A stretch of DNA of 64,000 bases from NCBI RefSeq assembly GCF_000208745.1, contig NC_030852.1, positions 27,486,097 through 27,550,096 on the forward strand, written 5' to 3'. Below, piece after piece: positions 49,378-60,186 of this stretch (positions are counted from its first letter, which is position 1; each line of letters starts with the position of its first letter). Under the pieces are notes generated by a model. That model had not been told where the DNA came from. It did no database searches and saw nothing but the letters and a program-made list of their open reading frames with translations. Source of the stretch: Theobroma cacao. Its lineage: Eukaryota > Streptophyta > Magnoliopsida > Malvales > Malvaceae. The translations under genes and the position numbers were made by a program.

Positions 49378-51160
49378 TTTACATAATTGGTAAGTAAATG
49401 TTGTTGCGTAAATTCTTACTTTTCTTTTACACTGTCACCATTGTTTTTCAGTTCTTTTATTTGAAATGTAGCTAAATGAACTTCAGGCTCTGGGAATGAT
49501 GGATATTAATCCATCTCTTCAGCTGGCTGCTGGAACAAAGATGCTAGTTTGCTGTGACAGCAACCAGGTACTTTTTGCTTTCTGCAACTTGGACAAAAAT
49601 TTTCAGATAAAAAGAAATTTATAATTAATCATTCAAAACTTGGAGTTCTTGCATGTTAACAGTAACATCTTTGAAAAGGCTAAGGCCTTAGGTTAGCTCA
49701 TGTTAATTTGATCTAGCTGCATGTGGTAATGCCTTGGCCTCTTTAACAAAGCCATTTTTGGAAGGAATAGCTATGATTCTATGTGTTAGTCCTTAATGAC
49801 ATGCTTTTTCAAATAGGGTGCTTAGTTCTGAGCACATGATGAAAAACTTTATTGTTGAATAGCAGTCAAAGCAAAGGCTTGTGAATATTTTATTCAAGGT
49901 TTCATTATTACTTATAGCTCTGACTCTATTTTCTTTTTCTGTGGCTAAAGATTGAAAGCTTCTGTGCTGGTCTAGTACCATTGAAGACACGTTAAAAGGT
50001 GTTAGTTCATACAAGAGGATGGAATGTTGCTCAAGGTAAATAACCTTGTTTTCCTTATTGCTTTTATATTTTCTTTTATGTTTTCAAATGCTTATAGAAA
50101 TAGTCTTTCTCTCTCGTTTCTTTTGGGCGTTTGCAGCCATGAGATCAAGGGAGAAAGTTTAAATTTAATCAGACATGACAGTATGTACTATGTAATTGTG
50201 ATTTGTCTAGATTCTTCAGGTTCCTGTTTCTGTAGAACTTACTGGAAATCCAACATGAATATTTTATTTAAAACGTATATTGCAAAAGGATTTTTTCTCT
50301 TGTCTAAAATGCTTAATTTTTTGAAACTTCTGCTGATGGCAAGGTAAAAGTGGCATATCCTCAAAGTTTCCAATTGTTACAACTGATGATGTGGCCCACC
50401 TTAAAGTAGAAGCTGATATAAAATGAAGGATGTAAGAACAGCCATTTTACTGGCCATGAAGAATCACAAGTGTTTTTTGTTGCTGGCAAACAATATGATG
50501 CGGAGTTCTGGCTGTTGTGAACTTCTGATGAGATTCACCAGACTTCGCACTCTGCAACGTTGCAGATTTTTAACATATTGCAGGTGGATGTCAGCATAGA
50601 TGGTTATGATGCGAAAGACTGCTGAAGACAAGTGCTATGCATTGGCTAGTCATACTACTTTTACAGGGTTTTCTTTTGACTGAAGAAGGGATTTAGCTAT
50701 GAGACCACTGTTATACTTTGTGTATAATAGATGAATCTTCCTTGCAAATTTGAGGCTGATCGTATGCATAAATAGTGAAGGATGCCTTTTGTGCTTAGCA
50801 AGAATTTTTGTTGATTACTGGTGCATGCCTTCTTGTCATCATATATGTGTAATTTATCCCCCTTTCCCAGTTTGAAAGACAGATAGATACTGAATTGACT
50901 TGGATGATATGTTGTCAGTAGTAACTCAAATTAAACTTTTAAAGAAGTGAAATTATTTCTGTGTCTTGCTTGCCTTGAAAAAAAGGGAATTTTCCAGAGA
51001 CTTGCTGAAAAATCACATTATATAATTATGTATGATCAACGAAGAATTCCTTGACATTGTCGCAAGGATTAAGTAAATTCACAAAGACACCGCAGCAATG
51101 AAAGAACAAAACAATATATTTTAAGAAACAAATTGAAAAGAGTGATGCACTGTGATAAAC
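49378..51160. other. PPR 3' region with candidate 3'-UTR intron
   Basis: Thirteen nucleotides after the stop codon a consensus donor (G|GTAAGT, 49390) is followed by an acceptor ending at 49471, giving an 82-bp intron. The next 96-bp segment (49472-49567) ends at another donor (CAG|GTACTT). The transcript may extend to about 50700. No separate gene is recognised. The 3' UTR of the minus-strand PME gene occupies the right end. Confidence 0.45.
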
Positions 51161-53126
51161 TCAAAGGCCAGAGGTGAAAGGTATCCCAGTGTCCGGCAAC
51201 CATGATCTTCCAGCAATGAAGTTAGTTACTGTGAACTTTGATGCTTCAGTAGCGCTGGTTATAACTCGATAACCCTTCCATGTCACCCTTCTGCTCGTCG
51301 GAGCTGCTGGGCCAATATTTTTGTACTCTCCATAATACAGAGTGTTTAGAGCAAAGTCACCATCCCACTCGAACCAGCCTGCTGGATCCACCAAAGAATC
51401 AAGATAAGTTTGCATGAAAACAGTTCGTGAGTACTCTTTCCATGGCCGTCCTAGGAACGTTTTGAATGAAGAAAGCACCGGGGTAAGGTCATTGGCTGCC
51501 ATTACTCGTGAATTGTGGATTGAAATGCCAGTATTTTGGTTAGGGTCGGTCCTGCCTTGGGCAGTGACGATGTTCTTTTGCTTATCCATTGGCCTCCTTG
51601 CATAAATCATGCAGTTTTGCAACACCACAGCTGCATTTCCGAAGATGAAGTCTACTGTGCCATATATGTAGCATTCCTTGTAGAACTGTCGCTGGGAATG
51701 GACGTAGAGCGTGTCTTGATATCCCTCGAAGCCGCAGCGGTAGAAGACCGAAAGATCAGAGCCTGATCTGAGGGCCACTGCTTGGTGGTTCTGCGGACCT
51801 GCGGTGTTGCGAAATGTTATGCCACGGGCAATGAACCCTTCACCAGCCACCGCTGAAATCCATAAATCAATTCCAAGAATTAGTTAAAACCTTATTAGCT
51901 GATTAAAACATTAAGAAGAATAATCAATGTAAATTTAGTTTTTCCTTTGCTTTTTAATTAGCATTTTATGTTAATATGATTTGTTCTCAATGAATCTTGG
52001 TAGGCCTGTATATGATCAAAGTCTATTACAGTATAATGATAATAACTAGATAGTAAAGGGGAAAGGAGGGTAGACATGCAGAAGAATAACAGTTTTCACC
52101 AAGAAACAGATTTTTCTAAGGAATAAAAAACATATATAAACCATGTCGAACCAAACAATATCTCTCTGGTTGTAATATGTTTCAATCAGAAAAATCAGCT
52201 CCTGTGAGACAACAAAAATGCATATGTAATTAGAGGCAGTAGCAGTGAATTAAATTGAATTCCTTACCAACAGTTGCAGAGTTGAAAGTGGTGGAACCAC
52301 CTCCAACACTCCTGCTGCCAGTGATAATTGTGTACCTCAAACCATCTCCAACCAACATGATATTCTTCAGTTTGTTGCCAATCTCAAGATTTTCCTTGTA
52401 AACCCCACGCTTCACATGTATCACAAATCTCCCACTTCCACTCCTTTTTGCAGCGGCGTCAAGCGCTTCCTTAATGGTCCTATGGTTCCCGGACCCGTCT
52501 TGAGCCACCACAAGATTTGGTGTTGGCGAAGACGACTGCAAGAGCTTTCTGTCGCCAGCCTTGAGCCACCTAGGAAAGCCGTGTTTATAAGTCTGCGGCA
52601 CAAATGAAGCATTATTGTTCAAAGCCAAAGTATTGCTTATTAGCTTTGAGACATTATTGGACATAAGGGGCAATATGTAATCAGAAACTCCTAGCTCCAC
52701 GAAGCCTGCCCGACAGGTTTCAAGGTTGGTCAGCGCAGTACTTAGCCAGGTTTGCACGTCAAAATCGGTGCATTTGGTGGAGTCTAAGGTTTGGTTGAGT
52801 TGAAGAATGGTTTCTTCGTAGAGTTTCAAGCAATCAGCCCATGCAGCCTTCTCCTTGTCATTTCTACATTTCTTCCCGAGCCCCTTGTTGTGACTCTGAG
52901 CATTGAGCGCACGGTCGAGGGCTATTTGGACTGCCATTTTGCGGAACTCAGATTTTTGCTTAGGCACGTAGCTTTTGCCTTTCTGGCGCATGAAATACTT
53001 ACAAGGCTGAGGGTTTGGGGTTCTGTCGCACCAATAGTCTATCCCATTGGTGACTACAGAAGACAGGGTTGGCGGAACCAATGAAAAGGACATGAAAATC
53101 ACAAACAAAGCAAGCTTAGTCGCCAT
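51161..53126 (-). CDS. Pectin methylesterase with PMEI pro-region (PME copy 1), 2 exons
   Basis: Removes methyl esters from wall homogalacturonan, which alters wall stiffness. Exons: 53126-52268 and 51852-51161; 516 aa. In order: signal peptide (1-23), PMEI-like pro-domain with conserved cysteines (C33, C42, C87, C99, C119 and C138), the processing motif RKLL at 193-196, then the catalytic domain from about 203. Active-site blocks are complete: [22 protein letters not shown] and [10 protein letters not shown]. The true ATG is MATKL; the frame upstream opens only with TTG. A TATA box on the minus strand at 53204-53198 fits this start. Group 2 (type I) PME. It forms a tandem pair with the gene at 55485-57225 and shares its orientation and single-intron position. 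Confidence 0.95.
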
Positions 53127-53197
53127 TGATTGGATTATTTTCGAACTCAATTTGTTTCTACAGGTTGCAATATGTCATGATTTTGCAAAAAGGTTCG

Positions 53198-53204
53198 TTA
53201 TATA
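53198..53204 (-). promoter_or_regulatory. TATA box (TATATAA) of PME copy 1
   Basis: TATATAA on the minus strand lies about 75 nt upstream of the ATG at 53126, predicting a leader of roughly 45 nt. Confidence 0.5.
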
Positions 53205-55484
53205 GGAGAAAGAAGACTGCCTGTGCACGTTGACAGGGTGGCAAAAGTTTGAACATTGGAAAATGACAGTAACCAAATATAGCATACCAAGTTTAATAAA
53301 ATAATGATTCAAACAATGTAAACTGTTCTCCTATTGTTAATAAATGATATCTTGTTTTCTAATTAGTTAATTCAACATTTGTTGTTATGTTGTGCAAGTA
53401 CACTTCATTAATTTATTGTAATCTATGGGGGTGTGTTAATTAATTATGCTTACCCAAGGAAACTGTTGGCTGAAAGTTGCAAAGATTTTCTACGCCATAA
53501 ATTTTTTAGGAACACACACGTCTTTCTTTTCTTTTATTCTTTGCTGGATTAAGCATTGACGATTTGATGCAAAATGGTTCTGATTACTATATCAGTTTTT
53601 CGTTAGAGCATTCTTATCCTGTCCGATTACTTGTACGATCCTAGATAGCTAGGAGCATTTCTAAAAGACATAAAATTAACCAATGGTCATTAATTTTCTT
53701 ATTTATAATCTTTTTATTTGGTAAGCTAGTATAATCTATAGAAGAAAAATAAAGTATATATAATATAATATGGATGTTAGTAGTGTTTCAGCTTTCCACC
53801 TCCTTCCTAGTTGAATCGTGAATCGTTAGAGTAATCCTTTAGGCTGGCGTTTGACGTTAGCAGCATCAATCTTCCCTTGCTGCCCAAAGATTAAGCTGTC
53901 CTGTCCGTACTCTCTCCTCCTTCATAGATGCATGCAATTTGCGATTTAGCATTGAATATTTTGACTTTTCTTATGTTGTTGACTTTGAATTGTCCAATGG
54001 CAGGGACAAAAACGCGTTAGTGATCTAGCGGTTTATTAATCACGAACAAAGAACTTTGATTCTGTCAATAATTGGGGGGCTTGGTTTTCCCATTTGTAAA
54101 ATTATATTCAAAGATCTCGATGGAAAGTTGACATATTAAGAGATCATTATTGATCAACCATTCTCTCTATGGTTTATCATTTCTAAAGGGGTGGAAGCTA
54201 CCTGAGAATTTTGATTAAGCAAGCAAACGTGACTCTCTGGTCTCACACAGAGTAGAAAAACTCAAAGCATTGTTTCTATATATCATTTTACAATCTCAAC
54301 AGTTTGTCGAATAGCTTTGAAAATCAAACAAAATAAAGTACAGCTTTACGATTAGCTGGAAGCAATTGTTACCCATGTCAATCCCATACAAATAGACTAG
54401 GATATGCTTTCATCGGTTGTCTGGATGTTTTCTTTATGGACAAATGATTAGAGTATTAGAAATGGTTATCACTTATTCTAATTTCTCATACAAATAGACT
54501 AGGATGCTTTCAAACAATATAATTCTATGAAATTTGTTTCGTTTAGGGGAATAAAAGCATTATCATGGGGCAATTTAATTTTGTTTTTAATCTTCCTAAG
54601 GCAACAATTAATTTGTATATGCATGTGCAAGGCAATGGTGGTGGTTGCGTGGCCTAAACTATAATTACTATTAGTCCATTCAAAGTTTGGTTCATGTATA
54701 ATTAAATGATGGCAATGAATGGTAACTATAGATACTTCCAGAAGAACTTCTTTTAATTAAATAATTTTTATCTGTAAATAATATTCTTCCAACTGCTCTC
54801 TCTCTCTCTCTCTATCTCTATATATATATATTATGTATATTGGGGTTTCATTGTAGTACGGAGGGATAAGATGAAGAATTCAAGATGGTTCCATGAACAA
54901 CCAATATTTCTAAATAATAATGCTAAACCAGAACCGGTCAAATGCGTAGCTGTTGTACTCTAATTATCATCACAAATTATAATGTAAGGCTGTGAGTGTT
55001 GCCATTGCGCATGCTTGGATTTGTCTTTCTATGTCCTGGACAAAACCCCTTCTTATTTTATGGGCCCTTTCAGCTGATTAACAGTTGGGCTTTGGGCCTG
55101 GTTTTCTGGGTTTTCTTGAGCTCTTTCTCTGTCTGTTAACTTGCCCGCGGGCGATAGGCTTTCAGCTCATCTTCGGCTCCTTCCCGCCCTTTTACTCAAG
55201 TTTTTTCACCCAATTCAGTGCAGACACAATTCTTGACCCTGATAGATAAGTAATCGGTAGGCCAGGCCCAGATTCCATTGATTAGAAAGTTATAAATTCA
55301 GTATTAATCATTTAATTTCCTACATCCACATATTAATATATATTATAGTATCAAAGAAAAATAATTTCAAATGCTTATTATTCATAATTAACTTAAGAAT
55401 GTATTCACAATGAACAGAAAAATCAAGTAAAAAAATATAATGAATAATGATAATTCTGCCCTGTACACATATAGGAGGACATTT
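53205..55484. other. Spacer between the two PME genes
   Basis: No gene is seen. It holds the upstream region of PME copy 1 and the 3' UTR of PME copy 2, plus a (CT)n-(TA)n microsatellite at 54795-54831. TGGGCY-type motifs lie near 55060-55100. Confidence 0.55.
54795..54831 (+). repeat. Compound (CT)n / (TA)n microsatellite
   Basis: About nine CT units, a short interruption (ATCTCTA), then about six TA units. Confidence 0.85.
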
Positions 55485-57225
55485 TCAGAGGCCTGCAGTG
55501 AATGGCACACCAGTTGCCGGGAGCCATGACCCGCCAGCAATAAGGCTATTAACAGTGAAACGTGACGCCACATTTGGGCTAGTTATTACATGAAAACCTC
55601 GCCATTTGACCCTATATCTAGTAGAAGAAGCTGGGCCATTATTCTTGTACTCTCCGTAATACAATGTGTCAAGGGCAAAGTTAGAATCGCCCCATTTCGA
55701 CCATCCTGCAGGACTAACTAAGCTGGCGAGGTAAGTTTTTAGGACAACTGTTCGAGAATACTTCTGCCATGGCCTCCCTAAGTAGGTTTTAAATGAACGA
55801 ACCACTGGCTTAAGATCATTTGCTGCTAAAATTCTTGAATTATGGATTGCGATCCCGGTGTTCTGGTAAGGGTCACCACGGCCTTGTGCTGTGATTATGT
55901 TTGCCTGGCCCTTTAAGGGTTTTCTGGCAAAGATTGAGCAGTTTTGTAAGACTACTGCTGCATTGCCAAATATGATGTCTATAGTGCCATAGATGTAACA
56001 CTCTCTGTAGAATTGTCGCTGTGAATGTACCATGAGGGTGTCCTGATATCCCTGTATGGCACATCTGTAGAAGACCGAGAGATCCGATGCTGAACGGAGG
56101 GCAACTGCTTGACCTTTTGTTGGACCGGCTGTGTTGCTGAATGTAATGTCCCGAGCAATGAATCCAGGGCCATCAATGCCTACAGTCAGATACTTAAAGT
56201 TTAGTCATAAAAGGAGATCATGCAAAGAACAGCTTGAGACCCTGAAAAGCCTCAGGTTGAAAATCACCCTTGAAAAGTTCAATGCATTATAAAATAGTAG
56301 TACTACTCAAATAACAAAAGAGATGGAGGAAAGAAAAATTCCTACCGGCAGTAGCAGAGCTGTAGGTTGTGTAACCTGTTTTAACACTCCTGCTGCTGGT
56401 GATTATTGTGCGTTTCATGCCATCACCAATCAGCATAATGTTAGAGTTAGTATTGACAACCTCAATATTCTCCCTATAAACACCTTTTTTCACATATATG
56501 ATAAACCTGCTGGTCCTTCTCCTCTTTGCTGCAGCATCCAGAGCAGCTTGAACGGTCTTAAAATTTCCTGAACCATCTTTTGCTACCACAAGATGTGCCT
56601 TTACTTTTGTCGATGCGGATGCTAGTAGCCACCTGTCGTGCCTCGAAAGCCAACCAGGAGAAACTTCTGTATGGTTTTTCATATGCAAGAAAACCCCATT
56701 AACGGCTAAACTATTACTAATAAGCTGGGATATGTTGTTGGATGTTATAGGCGTAGAGAAGTCTGAAACATTGAAATCCATGAACCCCGCTTCGCATGTT
56801 TGGATATTGGTCAAGGCTGTGCTAAGCCAAGTTTGTGCATCAAAATCACTGCAGCTAATCCTGCTCCCAGTCTCTAGGCCTTGTAGAGTAAGGTTGAGTT
56901 GAAGAATGGTATTATCGAAAAGTTTGAGACAATCCCTCCATGCCGCCTTCTGGTGTCGACTCTCACAACTCTGTCCAAACTCCAAGACATTCTTTTCGGC
57001 CACGACGGCTCGATCCATGGCTACTCGAACTAGCATCTTCCGAAATTCAGTCATATGTTCGGGTGCAAAACGGTGGGAGCCGTGGCGCATGAAATATTTG
57101 CATGGTTCAGGGTGAGGCGTTTTGCTACACCACCATGTTATATTGCTTCGACTATCCCTGGCGAGCGCAGTGGAGAAAATTGAAGAGAATGATATTAAAA
57201 AGATTAACAATATCTTGACCTCCAT
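55485..57225 (-). CDS. Pectin methylesterase with PMEI pro-region (PME copy 2), 2 exons
   Basis: Same activity and architecture as its neighbour at 51161-53126. Exons: 57225-56346 and 56179-55485; 524 aa. A signal peptide (about 1-22) and a PMEI-like pro-domain with cysteines at C33, C42, C87, C99, C125 and C144 precede the catalytic domain, which starts near 211. Active-site blocks are present: QAVALR, YQDTLMVHS, IDIIFGNA and LGRPWQKYSR. Two deviations stand out: the processing site reads RWLL, where its neighbour has RKLL, and the second active-site aspartate sits in IDIIFGNA instead of the usual DFIFGNA. The aspartate itself is kept, so activity is expected. The ATG used is MEVKIL; only TTG lies upstream in frame. 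Confidence 0.94.
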
Positions 57226-57251
57226 GGCCAATGGTGATCCCTTTTTGCTTT

Positions 57252-57259
57252 CTTTTATA
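57252..57259 (-). promoter_or_regulatory. TATA box (TATAAAAG) of PME copy 2
   Basis: A perfect TATAAAAG on the minus strand starts only 34 nt upstream of the ATG at 57225, implying an extremely short leader if it is used. Confidence 0.45.
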
Positions 57260-59869
57260 TGGTGATTGAGTTTTAAAGTGTCATATCTTAGTAAGGGATA
57301 TCTTTAAGTTGTAGGAGAAAAGGATGTGAACTGATTGACGAGATTGTTTGCAAAACAGAGAATGACATAATAAATGCAAATGCAAGATACAAAGAAGATG
57401 CACTAAAAAGTTTTCTTTGCTTGCTAACTATGTAGTATTACTATTAAATAACATTATGCTATCATTCTTTACGTAAACAGGAAATAACACATTAGTATTA
57501 TCGATCAAGGAAACCAGAGACTTAAAAACTTTTTTGGGAAAAAAAAAATGAACCTTGGATTGTCAGGAGAAAAACGAGTTGAATGGACATTTGAGTTTGC
57601 CATGTCAAATTATTTTCAGGTCGGTGATAATTAACTAATATGACATAAACACTTTGACTTGTGACAATGTCATATATGAGATTGCTTGAATTCATTAATT
57701 TGCTTAATGTCAACTTAAGGACCATTTCCAGTATCTTGCTCTTTATTCCCGGTTGTTCTCTTTTCTGCTACTCTGACATGGCAAAAAGTTGATCAATTTT
57801 TAGTTTCCTTGCCAACGAATGAATGGCTACTGTTAATTAAGCTGCAAACTGCAAATCATAGCTGTTAAGCAAATGGTTGAGTGGACTTCAGATATTCAGA
57901 ACATGTTCCTTACACAAAGAGGTACGAATTAGTTATTATTATTATTATTTTTATGTGTATTTGTTTGAGTATGTTGAGCTCATGTAAATTGGAAGCAAAC
58001 AGTTCCTTGAAAGGAAGCAACCATTATTCTTCCATCGCTCGTGTCCACACGACCATAAAAGCTGGCGGCACCATGTGCTTTGTAAATTGCAGTTTAAGCA
58101 AACTGTTCACTTTACAATTCAATCAAATGAAATTTCAAAGAAATCGATCGCTGGAAGGATATACAAGTATGTTACAATTACTTCTAATTTGAATAAGTAA
58201 TTGTTCGAGTATTAAAATATCCATCTGCAAGGGATGTCAAAAATTCAAAGTCTGACAAATAATTTTGATCTTCAGCAATGGAAATAAGTACTGAAGCAAT
58301 GGGGAAAAGCTTGCTTAAAATTTGCCCTGTTTGACTTGACTCTGGGTATATTTCAATTCAAAAGTTGTAGATTGAATTCTTGTTGGAGAGGGAACAGTGC
58401 CCCTTGTGCTATGCGCAAAGGCTATCAATTTGCTTTGAGCAAGAGCAATGCCTCCAAGTTGTTGAATAGATTTCAGGGGAACATGATCGCCAAAGACCAT
58501 CATCCTTTTAGAATTAAAAAGGGAAAGCAAACGACCATTAGCATCCCCTTTTAACCATCCCTCCATAAGTCATGATGCGGCATGTGATTGTTACTTGTTT
58601 GAACATGCTACTACCACTACTACTCCAAAGGGTTCTTCAATCATATATTTGGTACTTGGTAGGTACAACCACATCATCTTTGGTTTTTGAAATGTCTCTT
58701 GAATTTGTCTCATTTACTACTAAATTTTAATTCTTCTTAAAAGACTTACACTTCATATACTCTTTAGTATTATTTGAGACCTAAAATAATTTGAGTCTAT
58801 TTCGATATTATATTTCAAAAACAATTCTAATTTAAGTGAAAGTTTGTTTTTTCCTAACTAATTAAAAAAAGAAGAAGAGCGAGCCCCTTCTTATAGCATT
58901 GACACATTAGATTTATCCTTACATAACCTCTTTCAAGTATGTTATATCCATTGAATTAATTTCATAATAATTCATCAGTTTGAATTTTATAATAATAAAA
59001 GTAGCAACTCCTGTGTGGTGGGTTGGGCACCATTTGTTATCGAATGGGCTTAGATCAATCTTTTCTGTATTGGGCTTACTTAAAGGGCCTCAATTTGTTC
59101 CAACAGTAGCCTACCATGTAAGGTGGAGCCCACATCTTCTTGGACATGTTTTTGGAGCCCAAGTTGCTTTGGGCTAAATCTTTTCCCCTGACTTGGACTT
59201 CGAATGTCAATGGTCATTGGGCTACGGAGTGCACCTGAATCTATGCTATGGAAGCCGGCCAGCAAGGGGAATTGAAACTTGGAAGAGACTAGGATTGAAT
59301 AAAGAAAAAAGAAGGGCAAAAATTTTTTGGTATAAAAGTAACTTACAGGTAAGTTGCGATAGGCGCCCGCCACAGAGGGTTTGGCCCCAGATATTTAAAC
59401 CGAAAGGCGGCGTTGCTTTCCTAGTTATAAAAGATTGTTAATTAAATCCAATTACCAATATATATGTTGGTGACCAAATCCCTGGATATAGTTAATTTAA
59501 TGCGAGAAAATCTAAATACCAAGGTAAAGTTTATCCACCAGTAATTTACTTCTGATATACCAATATGTTGGTCACTCTCGTTGTAATTGTACATATCTTG
59601 AAATTTAATACAAAGTGCCTATCTTTCAAAAAATAGAAATTTGATTTATACGAGCTTGGAAAAATAAAAACCTTATATTAATATGATGAAATACATTTTA
59701 CTGTATGCAAATTGACTAATAAAAAGGAAGGGATTTCAATTAATTGATTAATGATTCAAAACATATCCAACTAGATAACAGAATTCCTTTACGATTGTAC
59801 TTTAACATATAACAGAAGTATTATTATTATGAGTCTGATAGACAAAGGCAAAACGTAACCAAAATTTGA
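57260..59869. other. Intergenic DNA between PME copy 2 and the endoglucanase gene
   Basis: No gene is recognised. A (TTA)n microsatellite lies at 57933-57950. A minus-strand open frame at 58315-58566 (83 codons) looks mildly protein-like but matches nothing I know. From 59000 to 59420 the sequence is richer in GC and contains TGGGC motifs. Confidence 0.5.
57933..57950 (+). repeat. (TTA)n microsatellite
   Basis: Six uninterrupted trinucleotide units. Confidence 0.8.
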
Positions 59870-59877
59870 TATATATA
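59870..59877 (+). promoter_or_regulatory. Probable TATA box (TATATATA) of the endoglucanase gene
   Basis: The TATATATAC sequence lies about 310 nt before the ATG, followed by a start-like CACTGAAACTAGCGCTCACC. This predicts a leader of about 280 nt. Confidence 0.4.
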
Positions 59878-60186
59878 CACTGAAACTAGCGCTCACCACC
59901 GTACACGCAGCCTCCGCTCGTGCCTTCCTGCTATAAGTCTTTCTGTTTGAAAAGATATCTCTCTTTCAAGGACTAAAGAATTGCAAGCTTCACTATAAAG
60001 TGATTGGTGATCTTTAGTCTTTCTTTATTTCATAGTCCATATATAGAAACATTCATCTTAATTTGAAATTCAAGCACTAAGGCAAATACGTGTATATATG
60101 CATTTCTTCCATGGACAGAAAGAAGTAGAGAGAAAGAGATTAAAGGGATTAACTGAAACTCTTTAAGACAACGGAAACGCTTAATC

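Noticed and set aside
53127..53150. Longer N-terminus for PME copy 1
   Set aside because: The upstream codon is TTG. ATG at 53126 gives a clean signal peptide and fits the TATA position.
58315..58566. 83-codon minus-strand ORF
   Set aside because: It looks mildly protein-like, but no family could be named and no neighbouring exons were found.
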